Source of the DNA: RGIG7111 sp036839975
GTDB lineage: Bacteria; Bacillota; Clostridia; Peptostreptococcales; Anaerovoracaceae
Reading direction: 5' to 3'
Length of the DNA: 64,000 nucleotides
NCBI GenBank assembly: GCA_036839975.1
Contig: DAISVU010000006.1
Span: 31,881-95,880 of the forward strand
Below are positions 54,304 through 63,163 of this stretch, piece by piece. A program made the position numbers and the translations under genes. The notes under the pieces are model-generated. The model had not been told where the DNA came from, made no database searches, and saw only the letters and a list, made by a program, of their open reading frames with translations. Each line of letters begins with the position of its first letter. The stretch's first letter is position 1.

Positions 54304-55485
54304 ATGATATCTGATGGAATAATAAATGTAAATAAATCACAGAATATGACTTCACACGATGTGGTAGCGATATTGCGCCGTGTTACAGGAGTAAAGAGGA
54401 CAGGTCATACCGGGACACTTGATCCTATGGCAACAGGAGTACTTCCGGTATGTATCGGAAGTGCGACAAGAATAATGGAATACCTCGATGCGGATTTGAA
54501 AACGTACGAATGCGCGGCTTTGTTAGGTATAAGTACTGATACGGATGACATCTGGGGAAGAGTGCTTGCCGGTAGCGGCACGGAAGGGTTAAGTCGAGCA
54601 GATGTTACGGCTGCGTTCTGTGCGTTTGTCGGAAAGATCAGGCAGATGCCGCCTATGTATTCCGCACGTAAAATAGATGGAAGAAAGCTTTACGAATATG
54701 CGCGCGAGGGACGTGAAGCAAAAGTAAAAGCGAGGGAAGTGTATATAGATGATATCGAGATTACGGAAATTGAGTCTCTTTCGGAATATGCCGTTCCGGA
54801 TCCTGAGCGAAACAGCGGCGCAAGCGACTCTGATGCTGATGAAGCTGCGTATATGCAGCGCAGACGTTCGGGTGCTTTTATGCGTGTACGCTTTAAAGTA
54901 AAGTGTTCTAAAGGTACATATATAAGATCAATCTGCAGGGATGTAGGGAAGCTTCTCGGCTGCGGCGGTACGATGGAGAGTCTTGTACGCACAAAAAACG
55001 GAGTATTTGATATCGATGATGCTGTGGATATCATGGAAATCAGGGAAATGACGGAATACGAGATTGCAAGGCATATACAGCCTGTAGATACACCGCTTGC
55101 ACATTTCGGTAAAGGCATTGTGAGATACGACCGTGTGGGAAGTTTCCTTGACGGTCTTACGCTGAGCAGAGAACAGGTAAAAATTGAGCGAATGCCGATG
55201 TTTTCAGATTTGACGAAAGAATGTACAAAAGCAGAAAATTGTATAGACGGAAACGAAGCCGGCACTGCTTTGGAAAGGATCCGCGCAGTCGGCATTGATA
55301 AAGGTGTGAAAGAGGAATCGGGAAAACTTAAAGTATGCGGGTTGCCTACCCCGTCAAAATATAGAAAAGCATACTGCCTGTACGGAAAAAACGGCGATGA
55401 TGAGGAGGCATTTCTCGGAGTCGCACTTTATGAAAAGAACAGAAAACTGTTTGCAGCAGATAAGATATTCTGCCGCAAAAAATAA
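54304..55485 (+). CDS. truB: tRNA pseudouridine(55) synthase, enlarged
   Basis: Makes pseudouridine 55 in the T-loop of tRNAs. Core motifs: GIINVNKSQNMTSHDVV, RTGHTGTLDPMATGVLPV (catalytic Asp), MPPMYSARKIDGRKLYEYAR and CSKGTYIRSICRDVG. At 393 residues it is about 90 longer than usual. A roughly 30-residue Asp/Ser/Arg-rich insertion sits near residues 162-193, and the C-terminal domain has extra Lys/Glu-rich sequence. ATG 54304 is chosen because it begins at the family start; TTG 54292 is possible. Ribosome site weak. Confidence 0.92.
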   Translation: MISDGIINVNKSQNMTSHDVVAILRRVTGVKRTGHTGTLDPMATGVLPVCIGSATRIMEYLDADLKTYECAALLGISTDTDDIWGRVLAGSGTEGLSRADVTAAFCAFVGKIRQMPPMYSARKIDGRKLYEYAREGREAKVKAREVYIDDIEITEIESLSEYAVPDPERNSGASDSDADEAAYMQRRRSGAFMRVRFKVKCSKGTYIRSICRDVGKLLGCGGTMESLVRTKNGVFDIDDAVDIMEIREMTEYEIARHIQPVDTPLAHFGKGIVRYDRVGSFLDGLTLSREQVKIERMPMFSDLTKECTKAENCIDGNEAGTALERIRAVGIDKGVKEESGKLKVCGLPTPSKYRKAYCLYGKNGDDEEAFLGVALYEKNRKLFAADKIFCRKK

Positions 55486-55506
55486 AAAGTTTTATAGGGT
55501 GAAATC

Positions 55507-56448
55507 ATGAAAATCTATAACTCACTTGAGGAAATAATCGATCATTTCGATGAAACTGTAATAGCACTGGGAAATTTTGACGGAGTTCATAAAGGGCATC
55601 AGGAACTTATAAGAAGGTGCGTAAATACTGCGAAGTCGGCAGGATACAAGAGCGCTGTGTTTACTTTTTCAAATCATCCCAGGAATCTTATTGCAGGTGA
55701 AAGGGCGGTAAAAAACATAATGTATCCTGAGGACAAGGCACATATCATCGGCAGCTTCGGAATAGACTACATGTTCAATATACCGTTTACGGAAAAGATA
55801 CTTACGACAGATCCGATAGATTTTATTGACGATATATTGCTGTCGCATCTGCGCATGAAAGAGGCATACTGCGGGTTCAATTATCGTTTCGGATATAAGG
55901 CGCTTGGAACGCCTACGGTGCTGATGGAAGAGGGAATGAAGAAAAACTTCGGTATCCACATAATGAAACCGTATTCTATAGACGGGCTTGTGGCCAGCAG
56001 TTCGCTGATACGTGAGCAGATCGAGATGGGAAATGTCAGTGAATGCATGAAATTCATGGGCCGACATTACGCTATCAAGGGGGAGGTCGTAGTCGGAAAC
56101 AGGATCGGACGTACGATCGGGTTCCCGACATCAAATATACTGATTGACGAGGCTATGGTGACGCCGCCGAACGGTGTTTATGTTACGAACTGCCTGTATA
56201 ACGGCGCAATATATCCGAGCATAACAAATGTGGGAGTTAAGCCGACTATAGGCAAGTACAATAAAAATGTCGAAACGCATATATTCAACTTTGACAAAGA
56301 GCTTTACGGTGCACAGATAAAGGTCGAGTTCCTGGACAAGATGCGTGAGGAATTTAAATTTGACAGCGTTGAAGAGCTTTCAGAACAGATAGCGAAAGAC
56401 TGCGAAGATGCCAAGAATTATCATATCCGGCTTGGGAAGGTGCTTTAG
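55507..56448 (+). CDS. ribF: Bifunctional riboflavin kinase/FAD synthetase
   Basis: Converts riboflavin to FMN and FMN to FAD. The N-terminal adenylyltransferase domain shows ALGNFDGVHKGHQELI (~20-35) and FSNHPRNL. The C-terminal kinase domain has GNRIGRTIGFPTSNI, PPNGVYVT, NVGVKPTIG and LYGAQIKVEFL. 313 residues. Follows truB by 21 bp, the usual order; rpsO, often next, is absent. Confidence 0.95.
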   Translation: MKIYNSLEEIIDHFDETVIALGNFDGVHKGHQELIRRCVNTAKSAGYKSAVFTFSNHPRNLIAGERAVKNIMYPEDKAHIIGSFGIDYMFNIPFTEKILTTDPIDFIDDILLSHLRMKEAYCGFNYRFGYKALGTPTVLMEEGMKKNFGIHIMKPYSIDGLVASSSLIREQIEMGNVSECMKFMGRHYAIKGEVVVGNRIGRTIGFPTSNILIDEAMVTPPNGVYVTNCLYNGAIYPSITNVGVKPTIGKYNKNVETHIFNFDKELYGAQIKVEFLDKMREEFKFDSVEELSEQIAKDCEDAKNYHIRLGKVL

Positions 56449-56529
56449 CAGAGATAAAGCCGCACATGCGATATACACCGATAAAGCGCCGACACAACGG
56501 AATGTACATAAGTGATAAGAAGGAACGTT

Positions 56530-57651
56530 ATGAACGGAGCAATAAGATTTAAGCTTAAAAATAAAGACGGCAAGGCGCGGTGCGGCGAGCTGACGACACC
56601 CCACGGAATTGTACAGACACCTGTGTTCATGCCGGTCGGAACAGCCGGCGCGGTCAAGGCGCTTAAACCCGAAGATGTGAGAGATGCGGGCGGCGAAGTA
56701 GTTCTCGCAAACACATATCATCTGTATCTGCGCCCGGGACATGACATAGTGAGGGATGCGGGCGGTCTGCATAAATTTATGAACTGGTGCGGACCGATCC
56801 TTACAGACAGCGGAGGATTTCAGGTATTCAGCCTGGTGGAAAACCGTCGCATAACTGAAGAAGGCGCACAGTTCCGTTCACACATAGACGGTTCGCTTCA
56901 TATGCTCTCTCCGGAAAAATCGATCGAAATACAGAATGCCCTGGGAGCTGACATAATAATGGCGTTTGATGAATGCGCGCCGTATCCTGCCGGACGCGAG
57001 TATATAAGACTGTCTATGGATAGGACTTCGCGTTGGCTTGAGCGGTGCATCGATGCACATAAAGCTACAGACAGACAGGCGCTCTTCGGTATCATGCAGG
57101 GAGGAATGTATGAGGATCTCAGGCGCCAAAGCGCCGAGCACATGGTGAGTCTTGACCTTTCGGGTTATGCGATAGGAGGGCTGAGTGTGGGTGAGCCGCG
57201 CGAAAAGATGTGCAAGATACTCGACGTATGTGCGGATCTTTTGCCGGAAGATAAGCCTCGCTATCTGATGGGTGTGGGAACACCAGATTATCTGTTTGAA
57301 GCGGTGGAACGCGGCATAGATATGTTCGACTGTGTGGAACCGACGCGCATAGCAAGACACGGTCTTGCTATGACATCGGCCGGAAGGATAAACATAAAAA
57401 ATGCAAAATTTGAAAGAGCTTACACGCCCCTCGATCATAATTGCGGATGCTATACGTGTATGAATTATTCCCGTGCATATCTCAGACACATCTACAAGGC
57501 GGGCGAGATGCTTTCTGCAACGCTGTTATCGCTGCACAATATACATTTTCTGATCGAAACGGTGAAAAAAATGCGTTCGGCGATCGAGGAAAGCAGATTT
57601 CAGGAATATAAAAGGGATTTTTATAAACGATATGGATATGAAGATCTGTAA
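56530..57651 (+). CDS. tgt: Queuine/preQ1 tRNA-guanine transglycosylase
   Basis: Exchanges G34 for preQ1 in tRNAs with GUN anticodons. TIM barrel with nucleophile/catalytic Asp residues in LTDSGGFQVFSL and MFDCVEPTRIARHG, IMQGG, and the zinc site CGCYTC followed by His in LRHIYKAGEML. 373 residues from ATG 56530, which has AGAAGGA 6 nt upstream; the frame extends to a GTG at 56512 without support. Its end overlaps rlmD by 20 bp. queA is not in the window. Confidence 0.95.
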   Translation: MNGAIRFKLKNKDGKARCGELTTPHGIVQTPVFMPVGTAGAVKALKPEDVRDAGGEVVLANTYHLYLRPGHDIVRDAGGLHKFMNWCGPILTDSGGFQVFSLVENRRITEEGAQFRSHIDGSLHMLSPEKSIEIQNALGADIIMAFDECAPYPAGREYIRLSMDRTSRWLERCIDAHKATDRQALFGIMQGGMYEDLRRQSAEHMVSLDLSGYAIGGLSVGEPREKMCKILDVCADLLPEDKPRYLMGVGTPDYLFEAVERGIDMFDCVEPTRIARHGLAMTSAGRINIKNAKFERAYTPLDHNCGCYTCMNYSRAYLRHIYKAGEMLSATLLSLHNIHFLIETVKKMRSAIEESRFQEYKRDFYKRYGYEDL

Positions 57652-59068
57652 AGATGACAGATACTGCGGCGGCTGCACGTATCAGGGTGTGCCGTATGAA
57701 GAACAACTTGCCGAAAAGGACAGGCAGGTAAGAGACTTGTTAAAAGCTAAAAATATAGACATCGGCGTCTACACCGGTATTGAGCCGAGTCCTTCGCAGT
57801 ACAGGTATAGAAATAAAATGGAATATACCTTCGGTGATCTTGTAAAAGATGGCGAAATGACCTTAGGAATGCACAGAAAAGGAAGCTTCATGTCTATTGT
57901 TACAGTAGATGAGTGTCAGCTTGTCCATGAAGATTTCAACAAAGTGCTCAAAAGTACACTCGCCTTCTGTATAGCCAAGGGATATGAAAAATATCACAAG
58001 AAGAGTCATAAGGGACTGATGCGCAATCTGATAGTGAGGCTCGGACAGAACACAGGTGAGCTTCTTATAAATATAGTTACCAGCAGTCAAAGTGAATTCG
58101 ATGAAGATGAATACCTTGCATGTATAGAAGATATCGATCTTGAGAATGACGTTGTGGGCATTCTTCATACGATAAATGACAATATTGCGGACGCAGTAAA
58201 CTGTGATAAACTCAGGGTGCTCAGAGGCCGTGATTTTTATATGGAAAAGATCAAGGGGCTTGATTTTAAAGTCAGCGCCTTTTCGTTTTTTCAGACAAAC
58301 GTGCGAGCAGTGGAAAAATTGTACGATTATGCACTGTCGCTTCCTGAGAATTTCAGCGGCAGTACAGTCTTTGATCTTTACAGCGGCACGGGAACCATAA
58401 TGCAGATAATGGCCCTTAAAGCCGGGAAAGCAATAGGTATAGAACTAGTTGAAGATTCTGTAGAAGCGGCAGAGGCCAACGCCAGGCTTAATAAACTTTC
58501 AAACTGCAGTTTTTTTGTAGGGGACGTCTTTGAAAAACTTGATGAAATCCGGGAAAAACCGGATGTAATCGTTGTGGATCCGCCGCGAATAGGTATAAAG
58601 CCCGATGCGCTTGACAAGATAATCGCATACGGTGTGGAAGAGATAGTATATATCTCCTGCAATCCCAAGACTCTGGCGGAAAATCTTTATTATTTGAAAT
58701 ACTACGGATATGAGCCGAAGAACATAAAAGCATTTGATAATTTTCCGAATACAAGTCATGTTGAGACAATCGTGTTGCTTTCCAAACTGGATTCAAAGAA
58801 TTATATTAGTGTAGAACTTCCGATGGATGATATGGACTTAACAAGTGCTGAAAGTAAGGCAACATATAAACAAATTCAAAAATATGTTTTTGAGAAGTTT
58901 GGATTTAAGGTATCTAATTTATATATAGCACAAGTAAAAGAAAAATGTGGAATTAAAGAAAGAGAAAATTATAATAAACCTAAAAAAGAAGACTTAAAAC
59001 AACCAATTTGTCCAATAGAAAAAGAAGAGGCAATAAAAGATGCGTTTAGATATTTTCAGATGATCTAA
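57632..59068 (+). CDS. rlmD: 23S rRNA (uracil-C5)-methyltransferase RlmD/RumA with exchanged C-terminal tail
   Basis: SAM-dependent methylation of a 23S rRNA uracil. Residues 1-384 are a complete enzyme: Fe-S cysteines in CKDDRYCGGC, SAM motif VFDLYSGTGTIMQIM, DPPRIGIKPDAL and catalytic Cys in IVYISCNPKTL, ending NTSHVETIVLLSK as family members do. Residues ~385-478 are an extra tail (TYKQIQKYV, LYIAQVKEKCGI, IEKEEAIKDAF, ending FQMI). Its DNA becomes clearly AT-rich, with A/T-ending codons, at about 58790. The tail matches a second, separate copy at 63164-63553. I infer that it was brought by the integrated element downstream. The start may be ATG 57632 or 57638. Confidence 0.92.
   Translation: MDMKICKDDRYCGGCTYQGVPYEEQLAEKDRQVRDLLKAKNIDIGVYTGIEPSPSQYRYRNKMEYTFGDLVKDGEMTLGMHRKGSFMSIVTVDECQLVHEDFNKVLKSTLAFCIAKGYEKYHKKSHKGLMRNLIVRLGQNTGELLINIVTSSQSEFDEDEYLACIEDIDLENDVVGILHTINDNIADAVNCDKLRVLRGRDFYMEKIKGLDFKVSAFSFFQTNVRAVEKLYDYALSLPENFSGSTVFDLYSGTGTIMQIMALKAGKAIGIELVEDSVEAAEANARLNKLSNCSFFVGDVFEKLDEIREKPDVIVVDPPRIGIKPDALDKIIAYGVEEIVYISCNPKTLAENLYYLKYYGYEPKNIKAFDNFPNTSHVETIVLLSKLDSKNYISVELPMDDMDLTSAESKATYKQIQKYVFEKFGFKVSNLYIAQVKEKCGIKERENYNKPKKEDLKQPICPIEKEEAIKDAFRYFQMI
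58757..58786 (+). repeat. Left junction repeat in rlmD (attL-like)
   Basis: Codons for HVETIVLLS. The same codons, diverged at wobble positions but sharing CTTTCC (58778-58783), recur exactly 4446 bp downstream at 63203. Composition changes just after this point. The crossover is probably within this stretch. Confidence 0.65.
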
Positions 59069-59208
59069 TAGATGTTCACTAAAGCTATAATTTCAAAATT
59101 AGTATTTGAAAATGTTCAAGTTTAGTATCCTATTAATAATTAAATATTGAATGGAGTAAGCCTATGGAATAATGTTAAAGTTAAAAAATTAGTGAAAGGA
59201 TGGCTAAA

Positions 59209-61179
59209 ATGCGATTATCGAAGATAAAGATTAAAAACTACAGATTGCTTATTGATGCCGAATTGGATGTCGATGTAAAAACAACCCTTATTGTTGGCAG
59301 GAATAATACTGCCAAGACTTCCTGTAGTAACTGTATCAACACCGTGCTGCAAGGAAACGATTTTTCATACAATGATTATACTATATCAAAGCGAAAAAAC
59401 CTCTACAACCTGTTTTTTCAGTTCATGGAGAAAAAATTAAGTTATGAAGATCTCTGCAGAGGAATAGAACCTATTTCTATAGAGTTTGTAGTTGATTATT
59501 CATTGGATGATCCAGATACAAAATTGGGGGCATTGTCACCTTTCATTATCGACGTTGATGTGGATACCACTGCAGCGTTAATTCGTGCGGAGTATCAGTT
59601 GAAAACTGACGAAAGCAAACTGCGGGAACTGTTTAAGGATAGTTGCTATAGTAATGATAAATTTGCTCCCCAAGCAGAGGAAATGCACGCTATGCTTGCA
59701 AGCAATTTTTCGAGGTTGTTTGGCTTAATTATCTATGCGGTTAATCCAAAGAATTTAGAAGATCAGCAAGTTAAAAGTCATAGAGAACTTGAAGACCTTT
59801 TCCCTTATTATCCGATTCCTGCAGAACGCATACTTGGAGAAGATGGTACTCAAAAGAACGAGTCCCTTAGTTCGTTGATTGCGGACTATTTCAGCTTGAA
59901 CGAGGAAGATTTGACACCTGATATAGCAGAGAAAGTCAAGGAACTCCGTGCAGTAGTTGATGGTGCAAATAAAAATGTGCAAAAAGAAAGCGATCGAATA
60001 CTCAGTGACTTGGTCAGCAAGGCAGTTGGTTTTGGCTATCCTAATGTTGAAGAATTGCAGCTTGGTGTTACTACTGAGTTGAAAATTGACGATCAAATAA
60101 AAAACCAGACACGGCTTTCATATAGCTCTGGCACCTGTGACGAAAGCCTACCTAGCTCCCATAACGGACTGGGGCACAAGAATTTGATTAAAATGGAATT
60201 TCTCTTGGCTGCGTTTGCACGAGATGTTGAGAAAAAGGGAGACGCCTGCATTCCATTGTTGTTCATTGAAGAACCAGAGTCACATATGCATCCTCAAATG
60301 CAGCATGCGTTTGCGGAGCATTTAGAAAAATTCCTCGATAAAATTACAACTGTTCATATTCAAACGTTTTTAACTACTCACTCTGCACATATAGCGAATA
60401 CTATGGATTTCTCTAAAATCCGGTATGCGCAAAAGTCTAAATCTGGAGTTGTTTATAATAACCTTGATATTTTTGCGAGAGAAAATGCTGACAACATGGA
60501 TTTCATCAAGAAATACCTTACACTTAGCAGATGCGATTTGTTCTTTGCAGATAAGATCATTTTTGTTGAGGGTGCTTCGGAGCGGTTGCTGCTACCGGAC
60601 ATGATAGAGAAATGTGAGAAAGAAAAACTGTTTGATTCAGAAAAGTATAAACTGCCTGCACAGTATTATGCTTTGATAGAAATTGGAGGAGCATACGCAT
60701 ACAAATTCATACCTTTTGCAGACTTCCTCGGACTCCCTTGCTTAATCCTTACGGATATAGATTCTATGATAGATGGCAGAACAAAGGCTGTTGTCAGCAA
60801 AGGTAAGTCCACCTCCAATGCAACAATAAAATGGTGGATGCGCAAAATTAAGGGTATTCCGCAGAATAGTAAAGATAAGATTTACCTTGCGGATATCACC
60901 GCTGCAACAGATGTAGAAAAGACTCTGGGGAAATGTCATATTGAATATCAAACTTCGGAAAATGGGATATGTGGCAGATCTTTGGAAGAAGCCATCATGA
61001 ATGTGAATCGTAGTCATTATGGGTTCATAGAACCTGTTGCCGAAGAAGATTTGGAGTTTACTGAGAAAAGCAAGACGGACTTTGCACTCAATCTGATTTG
61101 CAATAATCCCAATTATTCTATTCCTCAATATATTAAAAATGGTTTAATATGGCTTAATCAGCAGCGAGTTCTTGAGTGA
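59209..61179 (+). CDS. gajA: OLD-family ATPase/TOPRIM nuclease, GajA-like (Gabija)
   Basis: Likely effector of a Gabija-type antiphage system. 656 residues. The N-terminal ABC/SMC-like ATPase has IKIKNYRLLIDA and Walker A GRNNTAKTS (~29-37; Ala where the consensus has Gly), a long helical insertion, FIEEPESHMHP (Walker B, ~353) and LTTHSAHIANTMD. The C-terminal TOPRIM domain has the metal-binding Glu in IIFVEGASERLLLP (~451) and the DxD in LTDIDSM (~514). ATG 59209 is 9 nt after GAAAGGA; ATG 59200 overlaps that site. The helicase gene begins 15 bp after the stop, which identifies the class 2 OLD/UvrD arrangement. The activity is inferred, not shown. Confidence 0.8.
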   Translation: MRLSKIKIKNYRLLIDAELDVDVKTTLIVGRNNTAKTSCSNCINTVLQGNDFSYNDYTISKRKNLYNLFFQFMEKKLSYEDLCRGIEPISIEFVVDYSLDDPDTKLGALSPFIIDVDVDTTAALIRAEYQLKTDESKLRELFKDSCYSNDKFAPQAEEMHAMLASNFSRLFGLIIYAVNPKNLEDQQVKSHRELEDLFPYYPIPAERILGEDGTQKNESLSSLIADYFSLNEEDLTPDIAEKVKELRAVVDGANKNVQKESDRILSDLVSKAVGFGYPNVEELQLGVTTELKIDDQIKNQTRLSYSSGTCDESLPSSHNGLGHKNLIKMEFLLAAFARDVEKKGDACIPLLFIEEPESHMHPQMQHAFAEHLEKFLDKITTVHIQTFLTTHSAHIANTMDFSKIRYAQKSKSGVVYNNLDIFARENADNMDFIKKYLTLSRCDLFFADKIIFVEGASERLLLPDMIEKCEKEKLFDSEKYKLPAQYYALIEIGGAYAYKFIPFADFLGLPCLILTDIDSMIDGRTKAVVSKGKSTSNATIKWWMRKIKGIPQNSKDKIYLADITAATDVEKTLGKCHIEYQTSENGICGRSLEEAIMNVNRSHYGFIEPVAEEDLEFTEKSKTDFALNLICNNPNYSIPQYIKNGLIWLNQQRVLE

Positions 61180-61193
61180 GGAGGTGTTGAGAA

Positions 61194-62939
61194 TTGTCTA
61201 AGAATTATGGATGTTTAAATTATAACATAGCTAAGGCGGAAGCAGACAAAGTCGACGAACAAATAATTTCTGCACTCAAGGCTGGGCGTAGCTTTCGCGT
61301 GGAGGCAGGTGCTGGTTCTGGAAAAACCTACTCACTAAACCGTGTAATTGAATGGATTCAAGCAAATAAGTGGAATGATTATCGCCGAAAAAAGCAGAAT
61401 GTAATATGTATTACATATACAAATGCAGCTGTTGATGTGATTACGCAGCGCTTATCCCAAGATTCATTTATTCTTCCATCGACAATCCATTCATTTGCTT
61501 GGAATGCAATCAAGCAGTATCAAAGTACCCTTATTAGCATTATCGAGAACGATGTGTCATTAACAACGACGGAAACGGACTTCAGCAATGTGTTAGAGAT
61601 TTGCTATACTTTAGGACACCGTTATGTATCCCAAGGAGTTCATTACTTGCACCATAATGATGTTTTGAAACTTTTTTGTACTCTGCTGGATAATGCAAAA
61701 TTTCGCCGTGTTTTCTCTGACAAATACCCGTTGATTTTAATTGATGAATACCAAGATTCCTACAAACCGATTATCACACGTTTTATAAACTTTTTTATTG
61801 CAGAAGGAGTAGGTCCACAATTTGGCTTTTTCGGAGATGCATGGCAAACTATTTACCAAACCAACAACGCTTGCGGTGCGATAGAGCACGGCAATCTTCA
61901 GGAAATCAAAAAGGGTTCAAACTTTAGATCAGCACCCAGAATTGTGAAACTATTAAATGATATTCGCCCAGATTTACCACAACAATCTGCAATAGATAAT
62001 TTTGAAGGTGAAGTAGTTGTTGTGACTTGCGATGATTTTTCTGGAGAACGTCGAACAGAACGTACATTCAAAGACGATCTCCCCGCAGAAGAACTGAAAT
62101 CCAGACTGTTCCAGCTTTCAGACCACATCAAGAAAAACGCGTCAAAGGATGAAAATATCAAAATTTTGATGATTACTCATAAGGTTCTTGCCACACAGCA
62201 AGGATATGATCGCCTATTAGCCATTATTGATGATGGACTCCGAGATAAACAAGATCCATTTTTACTATTCTTCATGAATACCGTCGAACCAATATATGAA
62301 GCACTCAGCACATCAAATATGCAACTTCTGTTTGATACGCTTGGAATCAGACGATATCCTATCACGAAAAAAGCTGAGAAGATGAAATGGAAAGAGTTTG
62401 AGTCGCAGCTAAAGAAAGCCCGTAATGGCAGAGCCATTGATGTTATCAACACTATCGTAGAGACAAAGTTAGTGCCTATTCCATCATTGGTTGATGGATA
62501 CTACCATCTATATTTTGATGCCCCTGATACAATCTATGGATTGGATGCAACAATCCGGGATGTTTTAGATTTAGATTACAGTCAATTTAAGGCGGCAATT
62601 GAATTTCTGTACCCTGAATCAGAGTTTTCGACAGAACATGGTGTTAAGGGCGAAGAATACGATAATGTTATCTTTGTTATCAGTAAAGGATGGAACCAAT
62701 ATCAATTTGAGACTTATGCACCTATGATAACTGGGAAAGTTCCAATACCAGTAGGTAAAGAGGCATCATATGAACGAAATAGAAATTTGTTTTATGTATG
62801 TTGCTCAAGACCAAAGAAAAGATTATTTTTATTTGTTTCAATACCTCTTAATTCCACTTTTAGAAATTTTCTAATCGATATAGTTGGAATAGAAAATATT
62901 TATACATTTAATGAATATTTAGATAATAAAGCTAAATAA
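61194..62939 (+). CDS. gajB: UvrD/Rep-like helicase, GajB-like (Gabija)
   Basis: Superfamily 1 helicase of 581 residues, paired with the OLD nuclease. Walker A EAGAGSGKTYSLN (~37-49), motif Ia ITYTNAAVDVI, Walker B/motif II LILIDEYQDS (~178-187), motif III FGDAWQTIYQ, motif IV region GSNFRSAPRIV, motif V EHGVKGEEYDNVIFV and motif VI YVCCSRPKKRLFLF. In Gabija, GajB is thought to sense DNA ends or nucleotide state and activate GajA. It is somewhat longer than the first described GajB (about 500 residues). The start is TTG 61194, 9 nt after AGGAGG, which overlaps the gajA stop. Confidence 0.8.
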   Translation: MSKNYGCLNYNIAKAEADKVDEQIISALKAGRSFRVEAGAGSGKTYSLNRVIEWIQANKWNDYRRKKQNVICITYTNAAVDVITQRLSQDSFILPSTIHSFAWNAIKQYQSTLISIIENDVSLTTTETDFSNVLEICYTLGHRYVSQGVHYLHHNDVLKLFCTLLDNAKFRRVFSDKYPLILIDEYQDSYKPIITRFINFFIAEGVGPQFGFFGDAWQTIYQTNNACGAIEHGNLQEIKKGSNFRSAPRIVKLLNDIRPDLPQQSAIDNFEGEVVVVTCDDFSGERRTERTFKDDLPAEELKSRLFQLSDHIKKNASKDENIKILMITHKVLATQQGYDRLLAIIDDGLRDKQDPFLLFFMNTVEPIYEALSTSNMQLLFDTLGIRRYPITKKAEKMKWKEFESQLKKARNGRAIDVINTIVETKLVPIPSLVDGYYHLYFDAPDTIYGLDATIRDVLDLDYSQFKAAIEFLYPESEFSTEHGVKGEEYDNVIFVISKGWNQYQFETYAPMITGKVPIPVGKEASYERNRNLFYVCCSRPKKRLFLFVSIPLNSTFRNFLIDIVGIENIYTFNEYLDNKAK

Positions 62940-62940
62940 A

Positions 62941-63136
62941 AATGTTGGTTTGAACAAACCTGAAAAGAAAGTTGTTTCTTTACTTATTGAAGATTCAGCT
63001 TCCACTTCAGATGAGCGTGCAATTTAAATTGGTTTAACAAAAAGAACCATAGAGCGAACGTTTATTTCTTACAAAATGAAAAAGTCATCGAAAGAATCGG
63101 AACAAAACGTGGTAGAAGATGGTTTGCAATAAAATA
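62941..63136 (+). pseudogene. Decayed C-terminal winged-helix (HTH) gene fragment
   Basis: One frame reads LNKPEKKVVSLLIEDSAS, then TSDERAI, a TAA and IGLTKRTIERT; a second frame continues KVIERIGTKRGRRWFAIK and stops at 63134-63136. Together these form the helix-turn-helix end of a regulator or AlbA_2/Schlafen-type ATP-binding protein, broken by one stop and at least one frameshift. No start or upstream part is present. Confidence 0.65.
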
Positions 63137-63163
63137 GGAAAATAATTCTTATAGATATATTTT

